Shown: positions 10,338 to 19,379, numbered from the stretch's first letter. The stretch is DNA of 64,000 nt from Bacillus nakamurai (GCF_001584325.1 NZ_LSAZ01000002.1:1-64000); one strand, 5' to 3'. Translations and numbers: made by a program. The notes: a model not told the origin generated them from the sequence alone.

Positions 10338-10367
10338 TTGACATGTAGGTATTGTATGAATTAACAT
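10338..10367 (+). promoter_or_regulatory. SigA-type promoter of the senS leader
   Basis: TTGACA (10338-10343) and TAACAT (10362-10367) are 18 bases apart. It lies 118 bases before senS, leaving room for the leader terminator. Confidence 0.6.
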
Positions 10368-10410
10368 GGTCAGTACATATTTCCAAACTGTGGCTGATCG
10401 GATCACCGAA

Positions 10411-10447
10411 GGCTCTTATCTTTTAAACAGATAAGGGCCTTTTTTGC
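10411..10447 (+). terminator. Leader terminator (attenuator) before senS
   Basis: GGCTCTTATCT pairs with AGATAAGGGCC and is followed by TTTTTTG. It sits between the promoter and senS, so it may attenuate senS transcription. A near twin precedes the amidohydrolase gene at 18068. Confidence 0.75.
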
Positions 10448-10484
10448 GTGAAAGCCCTTGAATGAAAAGCGGAGGGGATGAAAA

Positions 10485-10664
10485 TTGGCTTTGAAAAAGG
10501 CGTCAAATGGGCGTAAAAAGAGCAAAAAACGAAAAAAGTACAGAAAACACACATTGAATTTTGAGGTGCTTGTGGAGAAAAACAAACGGGAGATTATGAG
10601 AAATGCGGACCAAATGGAGGAATTTTATATCAAAATTGATGAAAAGCATACGGGGGTTCGATAA
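10485..10664 (+). CDS. senS: Small basic regulator SenS
   Basis: The 59-aa product begins with a very basic stretch (MALKKASNGRKKSKKRKKYR) and continues HTLNFEVLVEKNKREIMRN, as in B. subtilis SenS, reported to influence extracellular enzyme expression. Start TTG 10485 has GGAGGGG seven bases upstream; the stop TAA ends at 10664. Location next to ygaK matches B. subtilis. The next gene starts 17 bases later, so read-through into the transporter operon is possible. Confidence 0.88.
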   Translation: MALKKASNGRKKSKKRKKYRKHTLNFEVLVEKNKREIMRNADQMEEFYIKIDEKHTGVR

Positions 10665-10681
10665 GGATGGAGGGGAAGGCA

Positions 10682-12397
10682 TTGAAGAAAAAAACAGCAG
10701 GCATCATATTCGCGCTCTCGGTTTCCTTATTCATTTCGGGATACGCATTAGGAAGCTCAGGGGAAGAAGAACGGCAGCCAGCGGCGGATAAAAAGGAAGA
10801 AACAAGTATCGCCCGCACACAGAAGAAGGAATTTAAAGCGGCTGATTTAGCGGAGCTTCCCGCTAAATCTAAAGCCAGGAAAGATACATTTGTTGCAGGC
10901 ATATCCGCACCCGGCGGCGTTTTTTTACCATATTTTTATGAAAACGGATGGGACGGAAATGCAACTGATCCTATTTTTGAGTCATTAGTCAAATTGGATA
11001 AAACGGGGAAACCCGCTCCGGCGCTGGCTGAAAGCTGGGATATTTCAAAAGATCAGCTTACCTATACGTTTCATTTGAGAAAGGGGCTTGTTTTCAGCGA
11101 TGGCTCGCCTCTGACTGCAAAGGATGTCGCGTTTACATTAACGCTGCTGCATGATCCGGCGTATGCGGGCTATGAAGATATCACAACAGCATATATTAAA
11201 GGCGGCAAGACTTACAAAGAAGGAAAAGTAAAGTCAATAGAGGGCATTCATATCATAAATGACAGAACCATCAAAATCACTACTGAAAAAGTCAGTTCGA
11301 AATCGCTGCTTTTGTTAGGGGGACAGGTGCTGTCTAAAGCTTATTACGGAAAGGATTATCAGTTCGGTAAACTGGACTATTTAAAAGAGCTTTATTCAAA
11401 GCCCCTCGGTGCAGGCCCGTATCAATTCACAGAATACATTCCGGGACAGGAAATACGTTATAAAGCGAATGAACACTATTATTCCGGGAAACCGAAAACA
11501 GAAAAGCTGATTTATAAAATTATCGACCCGTCAACCTCTCTTCAGCTTTTTGAAACGGGTGAACTTGATTATGCCTCTTTCTCACCTGATAACGATACGG
11601 TCGAGCATTTAAAGAGTCTTGGTTTTGCGAATATAAGTGTCTCTGTCGTAAATGATTACGGGCTTGTTTATGTCAATCATAAGCGCCCGCCGTTTCAGGA
11701 CAAAGAAGTGCGCCAAGCGCTCATTTACGGGCTGGACCGCCAAAAAATCGTCGATGTCCGCTTTAAACGGTACGGAGAGGTCGCTAATGTGCCGGTGTCA
11801 CCGGTTTCATGGGCATATAATGACAAAGGCGTGAACCCGTACACATTTAACCCGGAAAAAGCGAAGGAGCTTCTCGATCAAGCCGGTTGGAAAACGGGAA
11901 AAGACGGCGTGCGTGAAAAAAACGGCAAAAAGCTCGAAATCAGCTATTACACTTCAAAAGCCGATGACGATTTTATCCCGATTGCGAAAGAAAATTATGC
12001 GGACATCGGAATTTCATTAAAGCCGGAAGTCATGGATTTTAATACAGAGGTAGCCAAAATCAATGACAAACATTATGATCTCGCCGCTGTGTCCACCTCG
12101 CAAATTCTTGATCCGAACGACACGGTGGAAAAGCTGGCATCTGGCCATCCCAACAATGTGACCGGTTATTCTAATCCGAAAGCGGATCGATTAATAGAGA
12201 AAGGAGCCGGGACGCTCGATATAAACAAAAGAAAAGAGATTTACCGCCAGCTTTATCAGGAGCTTGGAAAAAACCCGCCTTACATTTTGGTTCATTACCG
12301 CCAAAGCGCAAGGGCGGTCAGCGGGAAAATACAAGGGCTTGAGCCGGATAATTATTCGGGAATCAGTTCGAGTCTGCCAAACGTTTCAATTAAATAG
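10682..12397 (+). CDS. Oligopeptide ABC transporter substrate-binding protein
   Basis: The 571-aa SBP_bac_5 protein (DppE/AppA/OppA type) has core motifs LAESWDISKDQLTYTFHLR, VRQALIYGLDRQKIVD and YRQLYQELGKNPPYI. TTG 10682 is chosen for GGAGGGG eight bases before it. The signal peptide KKKTAGIIFALSVSLFISGY is followed by ALGSSGEEE. A normal lipoprotein would have cysteine where Tyr20 is: ISGC would be a perfect lipobox, and TGC to TAC is one change. As written, it could not be lipidated and might be secreted or membrane-retained. First gene of a five-gene ABC operon not in this position in B. subtilis 168, as far as I recall. Confidence 0.88.
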   Translation: MKKKTAGIIFALSVSLFISGYALGSSGEEERQPAADKKEETSIARTQKKEFKAADLAELPAKSKARKDTFVAGISAPGGVFLPYFYENGWDGNATDPIFESLVKLDKTGKPAPALAESWDISKDQLTYTFHLRKGLVFSDGSPLTAKDVAFTLTLLHDPAYAGYEDITTAYIKGGKTYKEGKVKSIEGIHIINDRTIKITTEKVSSKSLLLLGGQVLSKAYYGKDYQFGKLDYLKELYSKPLGAGPYQFTEYIPGQEIRYKANEHYYSGKPKTEKLIYKIIDPSTSLQLFETGELDYASFSPDNDTVEHLKSLGFANISVSVVNDYGLVYVNHKRPPFQDKEVRQALIYGLDRQKIVDVRFKRYGEVANVPVSPVSWAYNDKGVNPYTFNPEKAKELLDQAGWKTGKDGVREKNGKKLEISYYTSKADDDFIPIAKENYADIGISLKPEVMDFNTEVAKINDKHYDLAAVSTSQILDPNDTVEKLASGHPNNVTGYSNPKADRLIEKGAGTLDINKRKEIYRQLYQELGKNPPYILVHYRQSARAVSGKIQGLEPDNYSGISSSLPNVSIK

Positions 12398-12409
12398 ATT
12401 ACATGTGCG

Positions 12410-12435
12410 AAATACCCGGTGCAGGCTGGGTATTT
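12410..12435 (+). other. Intercistronic hairpin after the binding-protein gene
   Basis: AAATACCC (12410-12417) and GGGTATTT (12428-12435) form an 8-bp stem without a long T tract. Such structures behind binding-protein genes often protect the upstream mRNA and lower expression of the permeases; that role here is inferred. Confidence 0.55.
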
Positions 12436-12462
12436 TGCCTTCTGGGGGAGGGAAAGGCTTTT

Positions 12463-13419
12463 ATGAAACGGTATGCCTTCCAAAGGTTCATTCAAATGCT
12501 TGTGATATTATTCGGTACGTCTTTTATCATTTTTTTCTTATTTGCCATGCTGCCGGGCGATTATATTGATTCGAATGTAAATCTGACTCCGGAAAGAGCC
12601 AAGGAATTAAAAGCGCTTTACGGGCTGGATCAGCCTATATGGCAGCGTTATGTGACGTGGCTCGGCAATGTTCTCACCGGAGATTTGGGATTCTCTTTGA
12701 AATACCAGGAGAACGTTCTTTCGTTGCTTCAGAAATATGTATGGAATTCGTTTTTTGTGGCGTTTTTTTCTTTGCTGCTGACTTGGTCTGTGGCGATGGT
12801 AACGGGTGTCGTATCTGCTGTCAGAAAATATTCTTGGTTCGACGGGCTCGTTACGTTTTTTGTTTTTGCTTCGATGGCATTTCCGTCTTTTTTTATCAGC
12901 CTGCTGTTTATCAAATGGTTCGGCGTTGATTTGAAGATACTGCCTGTCGGGGGAATGATTGATACCGGAAGCACGAGTTCGGGCTTTTCGTATGTGCTTG
13001 AAGCTGTTAAGCATATGATTTTGCCCGTTGTGATTTTATCCATGCTCGGAATCGGCTCGCTGACAAGATATTTTCGCTCGGGCATGCTCGATGTCATCAG
13101 GCAGGACTATATCAGGACGGCGAGAGCAAAGGGCTTGAAAGAGCGCACCGTTATATGGAAACATGCGTTAAAAAATGCGCTCATTCCAGCCATCACCCTT
13201 CTTGCTTTTGAGCTTCCGGGCCTGTTTTCAGGGGCAATTATTATAGAACAGATTTTCAGCTGGCCCGGTGTCGGGCGTATTCAGCTGGAGTCGGTGCATT
13301 ATCGGGATTATCCCGTATTGATGGCGTTCACCCTGTTTTTGTCTTGTTTGACGATCATAGGTAACTTTTTGGCCGATATCGCTTATGCCGCGGTTGATCC
13401 GCGGGTCAGGCTGAAATAG
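12463..13419 (+). CDS. Oligopeptide ABC transporter permease, AppB/DppB type
   Basis: The 318-aa protein has six predicted membrane spans and the EAA loop RTARAKGLKERTVIWKHALKN (about residues 217-237) that docks on the ATPase. It starts at ATG 12463 after GGGGAGGGAAAGG; upstream codons in the same frame overlap the hairpin. It is the second gene of the operon and looks intact. Its partner permease downstream is interrupted by a stop codon, so the transporter is probably inactive unless that codon is read through. Confidence 0.9.
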   Translation: MKRYAFQRFIQMLVILFGTSFIIFFLFAMLPGDYIDSNVNLTPERAKELKALYGLDQPIWQRYVTWLGNVLTGDLGFSLKYQENVLSLLQKYVWNSFFVAFFSLLLTWSVAMVTGVVSAVRKYSWFDGLVTFFVFASMAFPSFFISLLFIKWFGVDLKILPVGGMIDTGSTSSGFSYVLEAVKHMILPVVILSMLGIGSLTRYFRSGMLDVIRQDYIRTARAKGLKERTVIWKHALKNALIPAITLLAFELPGLFSGAIIIEQIFSWPGVGRIQLESVHYRDYPVLMAFTLFLSCLTIIGNFLADIAYAAVDPRVRLK

Positions 13420-13429
13420 GGGGGGGACG

Positions 13430-14341
13430 TTGAAAATGAGAAAACAGAAAGACATGGCGCCGTCCCTTTGGAGGCAGGCGTACCGCCGTTTGCTGCATAA
13501 TAAATTAACCGTTGTCAGCCTTCTTTTTTTATGTTTTATGTTTTTACTGTGTTTTATTGGTCCATCCTTTTCTCCATACATAACAGATCGGACGGATATT
13601 TCAAACGCCAATCAGCATCCCGGGTTTCATCATTGGCTGGGCACCGACCAATACGGGAGGGATGTGCTGACGAGGCTGATGCTGGCGGGGCAGATTTCTC
13701 TGACCGTCGGCCTTGCTTCCATGGTGATGTCGCTTGTCATTGGTTCTTTGCTTGGAGCGCTTGCCGGTTTTTATCGCGGTGCCGCTGATATCGTCATTAT
13801 GCGTCTCGCTGATATGCTGATGTCCATTCCCGGCCTGCCCCTGCTTTTAATTTTAGCCGCGGTATTGTCGGAGTGGAAAGTGCCCTCTGAATACAGGCTT
13901 TATCTGATTATGATGATGTTAAGTTTGATCGGCTGGCCCAGTTTGGCGCGGCTTGTGCGCGGATAGATTTTATCGTTGAAAGAGCAGCCGTTTATGATGG
14001 CGGCGGAGGTTCTTGGACTTAGTGATAAACGGAAGATTCTGTATCATTTGCTTCCCAATACGCTCCCGTTATTGATGGTGGCGGCGACATTGCATGTCGC
14101 CGGGGCGATGCTGAGTGAATCAGCGCTTAGTTTTCTCGGGCTCGGCGTTGCTCCCCCGACTCCTTCTTGGGGGAATATGATGGAGGCTGCGAATAATTTT
14201 ATGGACTTTACATTGCGGCCTTGGTTATGGATACCGCCGGGAACGGCGATTTTTCTGACCGTCGTGGCGATCCATATGCTCGGAGACGGTTTGAGGGATG
14301 CGTTTGATCCTAAAGTGAAACGGCAGGTGAAAATAAAATGA
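13430..14341 (+). pseudogene. Oligopeptide ABC permease, AppC/DppC type, interrupted by TAG
   Basis: The reading frame of 303 codons is continuous except for TAG at 13964-13966. The peptide around it is LARLVRG*ILSLKEQPFMMAAEVLG; homologues have Gln here (RGQILSLKEQ), so a CAG to TAG change is the simplest cause. The part before the stop (178 aa) has an N-terminal span and three more helices; the EAA loop AAEVLGLSDKRKILYHLLPN and last spans lie after it. No ribosome site precedes the downstream part, so re-initiation is unlikely. Start is TTG 13430 or ATG 13436 after a G-rich site. The last codons overlap the next gene by 4 bases. Confidence 0.88.
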
Positions 14342-15324
14342 AGAAACCGCTTTTAGAAGTGAAGCATCTGGAGACGGCTTTTTATACAGGTGAAGGGGCG
14401 GTAAAGGCTGTGGATGATGTCAGTTTCACTGTTTACGAGGAAGAAACGGTCTGTATTGTGGGTGAATCCGGCTGCGGAAAAAGCATGGCATCATTGTCCA
14501 TCATGCAATTGGTTCCTGAGACAGGGAAAATCGAGCGCGGGGCCGTGCATTTTTCCGGGCGGAATCTGTTGGAATTAAAACAAAAGGAAATGCAAAAAGT
14601 GCGCGGCTGTGAAATCGGCATGATCTTTCAGGAACCGATGTCATCATTAAATCCGGTATTTACAATCGGTGAACAGCTGACAGAGCCTCTTCGCGAACAT
14701 TTACTGCTGAGTAAGAAAGAGGCTTGGCAGAAGGCAGTTGAACTCATTTCGTTAGTGGAAATCCCTCATGCAGAGCAGGTGATGCGCCGGTATCCTCATG
14801 AGCTGAGCGGAGGCATGCTGCAGCGCATAATGACGGCCATTGCCCTCAGCTGCCATCCAAAACTGATTATTGCCGATGAGCCGACAACAGCTCTTGATGT
14901 AACCATTCAAGCGCAGATACTGGACTTATTGCGGGATGTGAAAAAGCAATTTCAAACGTCCATTCTATTAATTACCCATGATCTTGGCGTTGTCGCTGAA
15001 ATGGCTGATTATGTGATCGTCATGTATGCGGGAAAGATTGTAGAAGAAGGCCCGGTTGCGGAGCTGTTCTCCGACCCGAAGCATCCGTATACGAAAGGGC
15101 TGCTCGCAGCAAAGCCGGTCATCGGCCAGAGAAAGGACACTTTGTATACCATTCCCGGGCAAGTTCCGGAATTGGCAGATCTGCCTGTATCGTCTTGTTA
15201 TTTCGCTGATCGCTGCGAATTCAGTACAGACATTTGCCGGAGGAAAAGCCCCCATTTTATCGAATTTGAGAAAAAACATAAGGCGGCGTGCTGGCTGTAC
15301 AGAGAGGAGAAAGCAGATGGGTGA
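14338..15324 (+). CDS. Oligopeptide ABC transporter ATPase, AppD/DppD type
   Basis: The 328-aa ATPase has Walker A GESGCGKS, signature LSGGMLQRI, Walker [13 protein letters not shown] and the switch His in [10 protein letters not shown]. The C-terminal oligo_HPY extension contains [14 protein letters not shown], the cysteine group seen in peptide-transporter ATPases. ATG 14338 overlaps the end of the permease gene (AATGA), so loss of translation upstream through the TAG may lower its expression. It appears complete. Confidence 0.93.
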   Translation: MKKPLLEVKHLETAFYTGEGAVKAVDDVSFTVYEEETVCIVGESGCGKSMASLSIMQLVPETGKIERGAVHFSGRNLLELKQKEMQKVRGCEIGMIFQEPMSSLNPVFTIGEQLTEPLREHLLLSKKEAWQKAVELISLVEIPHAEQVMRRYPHELSGGMLQRIMTAIALSCHPKLIIADEPTTALDVTIQAQILDLLRDVKKQFQTSILLITHDLGVVAEMADYVIVMYAGKIVEEGPVAELFSDPKHPYTKGLLAAKPVIGQRKDTLYTIPGQVPELADLPVSSCYFADRCEFSTDICRRKSPHFIEFEKKHKAACWLYREEKADG

Positions 15325-16282
15325 TGCATTATTGGAAGTCAACGGGCTGAAAAAATATTATGAAGAGCAGACAGGGATAAGAAAGACACACACAAAGCCT
15401 GTGAAAGCGGTGGACGGGGTCAGTTTTACGATAGGGAGGGGGGAAGTCTTCGGCTTGGCGGGAGAATCGGGAAGCGGCAAATCCTCAATCGGGAAAACGA
15501 TTTTAAGGCTTCAGGAAAAGACCGAAGGAGACGTGTATTTTCAAGGACGCGACGTTTTCCGAATGAATCGGAGAGAGCTGAAGAAATTCAGATCGGAAGC
15601 GCAGCTGATTTTTCAAGATCCGTTTAGTTCTTTAAACCCCCGGCGCCGCATCGGTGAAGCGATTGGCGAAGCGATGATTGAACACCAATTGGCGTCAAGG
15701 CGAGACGCGCGTGACAAAGCAGCGGAGGTTCTTGAGGCTTGCGGTCTTTCTTCTCATTATATCGACCGATATCCGCACGAATTTTCCGGCGGACAGCGGC
15801 AGCGGATCGTCATTGCGAGGGCCATGGCGCTTCAGCCGCAATTTATCATTATGGATGAACCTGTCGCGGCGCTGGATGTCTCAATCCAAGCCCAAATGAT
15901 TAATTTGTTCAGCAGTCTTCAAAAAAAGCACCGGCTGTCCTATTTGTTTATTTCTCATGATTTAAGTGTCATCGAGCATTTATGCACAAAAATCGCCATT
16001 ATGTATTTAGGGACGATCGTGGAATACGCTTCAAAGGAGCAGTTGTTTTCCCGTCCGCTTCATCCCTATACACAAGCGCTGTTATCCGCTGTACCTATTC
16101 CTGATCCCGGAGCGAAAAGGGAAAGGGTGATGTTAAAGGGCGATATTCCAAGCCCTTCCGATCCGCCCTCAGGCTGCAAGTTTCGTACGAGATGCCCGGC
16201 AGCCAAGAAGATTTGCGCAGAAAAGAGTCCGGTATTATCCGATAAGGGGCATCAGCATTATGCCGCATGCCACTTTGTGTAA
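15317..16282 (+). CDS. Oligopeptide ABC transporter ATPase, AppF/DppF type
   Basis: The 321-aa ATPase has Walker A GESGSGKS, signature FSGGQRQRI, Walker B FIIMDEPVAALD and C-terminal CKFRTRCPAAKKIC. Start ATG 15317 follows AGAGGAGAAAGC and overlaps the previous gene by 8 bases; a longer upstream open frame only overlaps that gene and is disregarded. Last gene of the peptide-transport operon, followed by a terminator. Confidence 0.93.
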   Translation: MGDALLEVNGLKKYYEEQTGIRKTHTKPVKAVDGVSFTIGRGEVFGLAGESGSGKSSIGKTILRLQEKTEGDVYFQGRDVFRMNRRELKKFRSEAQLIFQDPFSSLNPRRRIGEAIGEAMIEHQLASRRDARDKAAEVLEACGLSSHYIDRYPHEFSGGQRQRIVIARAMALQPQFIIMDEPVAALDVSIQAQMINLFSSLQKKHRLSYLFISHDLSVIEHLCTKIAIMYLGTIVEYASKEQLFSRPLHPYTQALLSAVPIPDPGAKRERVMLKGDIPSPSDPPSGCKFRTRCPAAKKICAEKSPVLSDKGHQHYAACHFV

Positions 16283-16318
16283 TTGAGAAACGTCCGTTTT
16301 TATTGATAATAGATCAAA

Positions 16319-16352
16319 AGAAACCTGCCTAAGGGATCGGCAGGTTTTCTTT
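16319..16352. terminator. Bidirectional terminator between the transporter operon and katA
   Basis: AAACCTGCC and GGCAGGTTT form a stem with T runs usable on both strands, 3' of two convergent units. Confidence 0.85.
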
Positions 16353-16353
16353 T

Positions 16354-17808
16354 TTATTTATTTTCTTCTTGTAATGGCAGGCCGAGACCTTCGGCAACAC
16401 GTCTGCCGTATTCTGGATCGGCTTTATAGAAATGGCCGATTTGGCGCAGTTTGATTTCTTCTTTTTCTACAGGTTTCATCGCCCCGACGATATTGGCGAC
16501 AAGGCGCGCACGTTCTTCCTCGCTCAGGAGGCGGTACAGGTCGCCGGCTTGTGTGTAATGATCATTATGATCGTAGCTTACGCTGTCTGCGATGCCTGAT
16601 ACAGGATATGCCGCCTGCTTATCTTCTGGAGACTCTTTCGGACCGCCGAAGCTGTTGGGCTCGTAATAAACGGAACCGCCGCCGTTATTGTCAAAACGCA
16701 TTTGACCGTCGCGCTGATAGTTTTTCACTTCGTTGCGGGAGCGGTTAATCGGCAGTGCCTGATGGTTTGCGCCCACACGGTAGCGATGTGCGTCATGATA
16801 AGCAAATAAACGGCCTTGAAGCATTTTGTCAGGTGAAACGTCGATGCCGGGCACCAAAGTTCCCGGAGAGAATGTCGCCTGTTCCACTTCTGCAAAGTAG
16901 TTTTCCGGGTTGCGGTCAAGGACCATGCGGCCGACTTCGATTAGCGGATAGTCTTTTTGAGACCATACTTTTGTAACATCAAACGGATCGAAGCGGTATG
17001 TGTTTGCATCTTCTAAAGGCATAATTTGCACATATAATTTCCATGCAGGGAAATCGCCGTTTTCAATAGCATTGAACAAGTCTTCAGTATGGTAATCAGG
17101 GTTTTCGCCTGCAAGCTTTGCAGCTGTATTGACATCAAGGTTTTTCACGCCTTGTTCTGTTTTGAAGTGATATTTGATCCAGACGCCTTCGCCTTCAGCG
17201 TTTGTCCATTTAAAGGTATGGCTTCCGAAACCGTGCATGTGGCGAAGGGTTGCCGGAATACCCCGGTCTGACATCAGAATCGTTACCTGATGCAATGATT
17301 CTGGAGACAGCGACCAGAAATCCCAAACAGCCGTCGGATTTTTCAAATGTGTTTTCGGATCTCTTTTTTGTGTATGGATAAAGTCAGGGAACTTGATGGC
17401 ATCGCGGATGAAGAACACGGGCGTATTGTTTCCGACGATGTCATAGTTTCCTTCTTCTGTATAAAACTTAACGGCAAAACCGCGCGGATCACGCACTGTG
17501 TCACTAGAGCCGAGTTCACCTGCAACTGTTGAGAAACGGATAAACAGCGGTGTGCGTTTTCCGACTTCAGACAGAAAATCAGCTTTCGTATATTTTGAAA
17601 CGTCATTTGTCACTTCGAAATAACCGTGTGCGCCGGCGCCTTTCGCGTGAACGACACGTTCCGGCACGCGTTCTCTGTTAAAGTGTGCCAATTTCTCAAG
17701 CAGATGTACATCTTGAATTAAAGTAGGGCCGCGATCGCCTGCTGTCATTGAGTTTTGGTTATCTCCGACCGGAGCGCCCCAGCTTGTTGTCAATTTATTT
17801 GAACTCAT
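16354..17808 (-). CDS. katA: Vegetative catalase
   Basis: The 484-aa monofunctional haem catalase carries [16 protein letters not shown] (catalytic His about residue 58), the NADPH/haem-pocket asparagine in [12 protein letters not shown], and [17 protein letters not shown] with the proximal Tyr. Length matches B. subtilis KatA (483 aa). It destroys hydrogen peroxide in the cytoplasm. The start ATG follows AAAGAGGTGATCAC. A perfect PerR box lies just upstream of its promoter, so induction by peroxide is expected. Confidence 0.97.
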   Translation of the reverse strand: MSSNKLTTSWGAPVGDNQNSMTAGDRGPTLIQDVHLLEKLAHFNRERVPERVVHAKGAGAHGYFEVTNDVSKYTKADFLSEVGKRTPLFIRFSTVAGELGSSDTVRDPRGFAVKFYTEEGNYDIVGNNTPVFFIRDAIKFPDFIHTQKRDPKTHLKNPTAVWDFWSLSPESLHQVTILMSDRGIPATLRHMHGFGSHTFKWTNAEGEGVWIKYHFKTEQGVKNLDVNTAAKLAGENPDYHTEDLFNAIENGDFPAWKLYVQIMPLEDANTYRFDPFDVTKVWSQKDYPLIEVGRMVLDRNPENYFAEVEQATFSPGTLVPGIDVSPDKMLQGRLFAYHDAHRYRVGANHQALPINRSRNEVKNYQRDGQMRFDNNGGGSVYYEPNSFGGPKESPEDKQAAYPVSGIADSVSYDHNDHYTQAGDLYRLLSEEERARLVANIVGAMKPVEKEEIKLRQIGHFYKADPEYGRRVAEGLGLPLQEENK

Positions 17809-17836
17809 GTGATCACCTCTTTGAATTTATAAAAAT

Positions 17837-17886
17837 ATAATATCATCTATCAGTAAAAAGTCAATATTATTTTATAATGATTATAA
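17837..17886 (-). promoter_or_regulatory. katA promoter with PerR box
   Basis: On the minus strand, TTGACT (17864-17859) and TATTAT (17842-17837) are 16 bases apart. Immediately upstream is TTATAATGATTATAA (17872-17886), identical to the PerR box consensus with its 7-1-7 symmetry. Further AT-rich half-sites (for example ATAATTATTATA near 17905) lie between katA and the divergent gene. Confidence 0.88.
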
Positions 17887-17934
17887 AATAATTATTTTTA
17901 TCGCATAATTATTATATTGAGTTTTAAAGTGTAC

Positions 17935-17964
17935 TTGACTGATAGGAATAATGAGGGTTAAGAT
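17935..17964 (+). promoter_or_regulatory. Promoter of the amidohydrolase leader
   Basis: TTGACT (17935-17940) and TAAGAT (17959-17964) are 18 bases apart, divergent from katA. The geometry is the same as at senS. Confidence 0.55.
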
Positions 17965-17998
17965 GAAAAAAACATATTGACCGCTGACTTGGACACAA

Positions 17999-18037
17999 GA
18001 GGCTCTTATTCTTACGGAATAAGGGCCTCTTTTTTCA
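17999..18037 (+). terminator. Leader terminator (attenuator) before the amidohydrolase gene
   Basis: GAGGCTCTTATTC and GAATAAGGGCCTC form a long stem followed by TTTTTT, between the promoter and the gene. It shares GGCTCTTAT/ATAAGGGCC with the senS leader. Confidence 0.75.
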
Positions 18038-18067
18038 TCGGCGGCCGGTAAGAAAGGCGGCGTTCAA

Positions 18068-19045
18068 ATGCTTTTTCGGCATCACTTTAAACCTGTGGAT
18101 ATTCACGGCCATTTGCCGTACTCCCTCTATTTTGGAAAAAGCCATAAGAAATTCTCTGATTACAATCAAGAACGGTCTGAAAGAATGAATCTTACATGGG
18201 ATTTTCCTGATCAGAATGACACAGTCGATGAGGACGGGGATCTTCCTTTGATGACAAGGTGGGAAAAGGAACTAGACACATACGGCATTGATGTGCTGAA
18301 TTTTTTAACTGCGGAAAGCAATGATCAAATGGCGGCTCTCATAAAAGCCAATCCTGCTAAATTTACCGGGTTTGCTTATCACCCTTTAGAGCGGGAAGAT
18401 GCGTATGAAGAGCTGAAAAGAGCGGTTGAAGAGCTGGGGCTGAAGGGGTATAAACTGTTTGGGCCGCTGACTGATATTGAGTTTCATGATCCGTCGCTCA
18501 GGCCGCTGTGGACGTATCTTGCCGACCGCAAGCTGCCTGTATTGATCCATTTCGGGCTTCTTGGGAGAGCGGGCGGCATTGTCAGCCATCGCAACATCAA
18601 TCCGCTGTCCATCTACCGAGTCGCTAGGGAATACGCTGATATTCCGATCATTATTCCGCATTTCGGCGCAGGATATTATCAGGAGCTGCTTCAGCTTTGC
18701 TGGAGCTGCCCAAATGTGTATATTGACACTTCGGGTTCCAACCAGTAGATGAGATGGATGCCGTACCCGCTCGATCTGGAAATTCTGTTTCGAAAAACAT
18801 CTGAATTAATCGGAGCTGAACGAATCATTTTCGGGACGGATTCAAGCGGTTTTCCGAGAGGATATGTTTACAGATATCTTCAGGAGCAAGTCAAAACGTG
18901 CCGGGAAATCAATATGCGGGAAGAAGCCATAGAAAATATTTTCGGGAACAATGCGAGAACATTATTGAAAATCGGGCAGCCGATCGGACAGCCGAAGGCT
19001 CCCATCTCTACAAGAATCAGAGATGGGAGCCTTTTTGTTTTCTGA
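18068..19045 (+). pseudogene. Amidohydrolase (TIM-barrel) interrupted by TAG
   Basis: The frame is continuous from ATG 18068 to 19045 except for TAG at 18746-18748. The product would be an amidohydrolase-2 type metal enzyme: DIHGHLP near the N-terminus (HxH), IHFG, IPHFGAGYY and, after the stop, IIFGTDSSGFPRG with the catalytic Asp. The stop falls between TSGSNQ and MRWMPYPLDLE, so the 226-aa product lacks the last metal-binding strand. The open frame also runs through the terminator hairpin at 18994-19036, suggesting the natural stop was earlier (near 18980) and is lost too. The substrate is unknown. Confidence 0.75.
18994..19036 (+). terminator. Terminator of the amidohydrolase gene
   Basis: AGGCTCCCATCTCT and AGAGATGGGAGCCT form a perfect 14-bp stem followed by TTTTTG. 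It lies inside the extended open frame of the damaged gene. Confidence 0.9.
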
Positions 19046-19097
19046 AAGCTGTTTCGGCCGGCGCGGCAGAAAGAGAGGGGAATACAGGTGACTGTAA

Positions 19098-19379
19098 CCA
19101 TATCTTTGGGCCGGCATCGGGCTTGTCAGAGGCGGAGCTGGCACGGCTCTTGTCGGCGATCCGCAAACCGTCGCCGATCGTATATTAGAGTATCAGAAGC
19201 TTGGGATAGACTCGTTTATTTTCTCCGGCTATCCGCATTTGGAAGAAGCCTATTATCTCGCGGAGCTTGTTTTTCCGCTTCTCCCGTTTGATAACGAACG
19301 CACCCGGAAGCTTGAGCGCAGACTTGGTGAAGCGGTAGGCAATGACCATTTCGCTAAAGGAAATAAAGCGACAGTGTAA
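19098..19379 (+). pseudogene. ssuD: 3' remnant of alkanesulfonate monooxygenase
   Basis: Only about 93 codons remain. The peptide reads [20 protein letters not shown], then [19 protein letters not shown] and [20 protein letters not shown], which is the C-terminal quarter of SsuD, the FMNH2-dependent sulfonate monooxygenase (about 376 aa). A stop (TAA 19095) precedes it in frame and there is no start codon or ribosome site. In B. subtilis, katA is followed by ssuB-ssuA-ssuC-ssuD; here those genes are gone and an amidohydrolase stands in their place, so a deletion or replacement ended within ssuD near 19095. Confidence 0.88.

Noticed and set aside
12607-13611. Minus-strand frames of 120-135 codons across the permease genes
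   Set aside because: Low-complexity antisense translations of membrane-protein codons without starts supported by a ribosome site.
13964-18748. Amber recoding of the two in-frame TAG codons
   Set aside because: No tRNA with CTA anticodon in this window, and TAG is used as a normal stop elsewhere (for example rpsNB and srtD).
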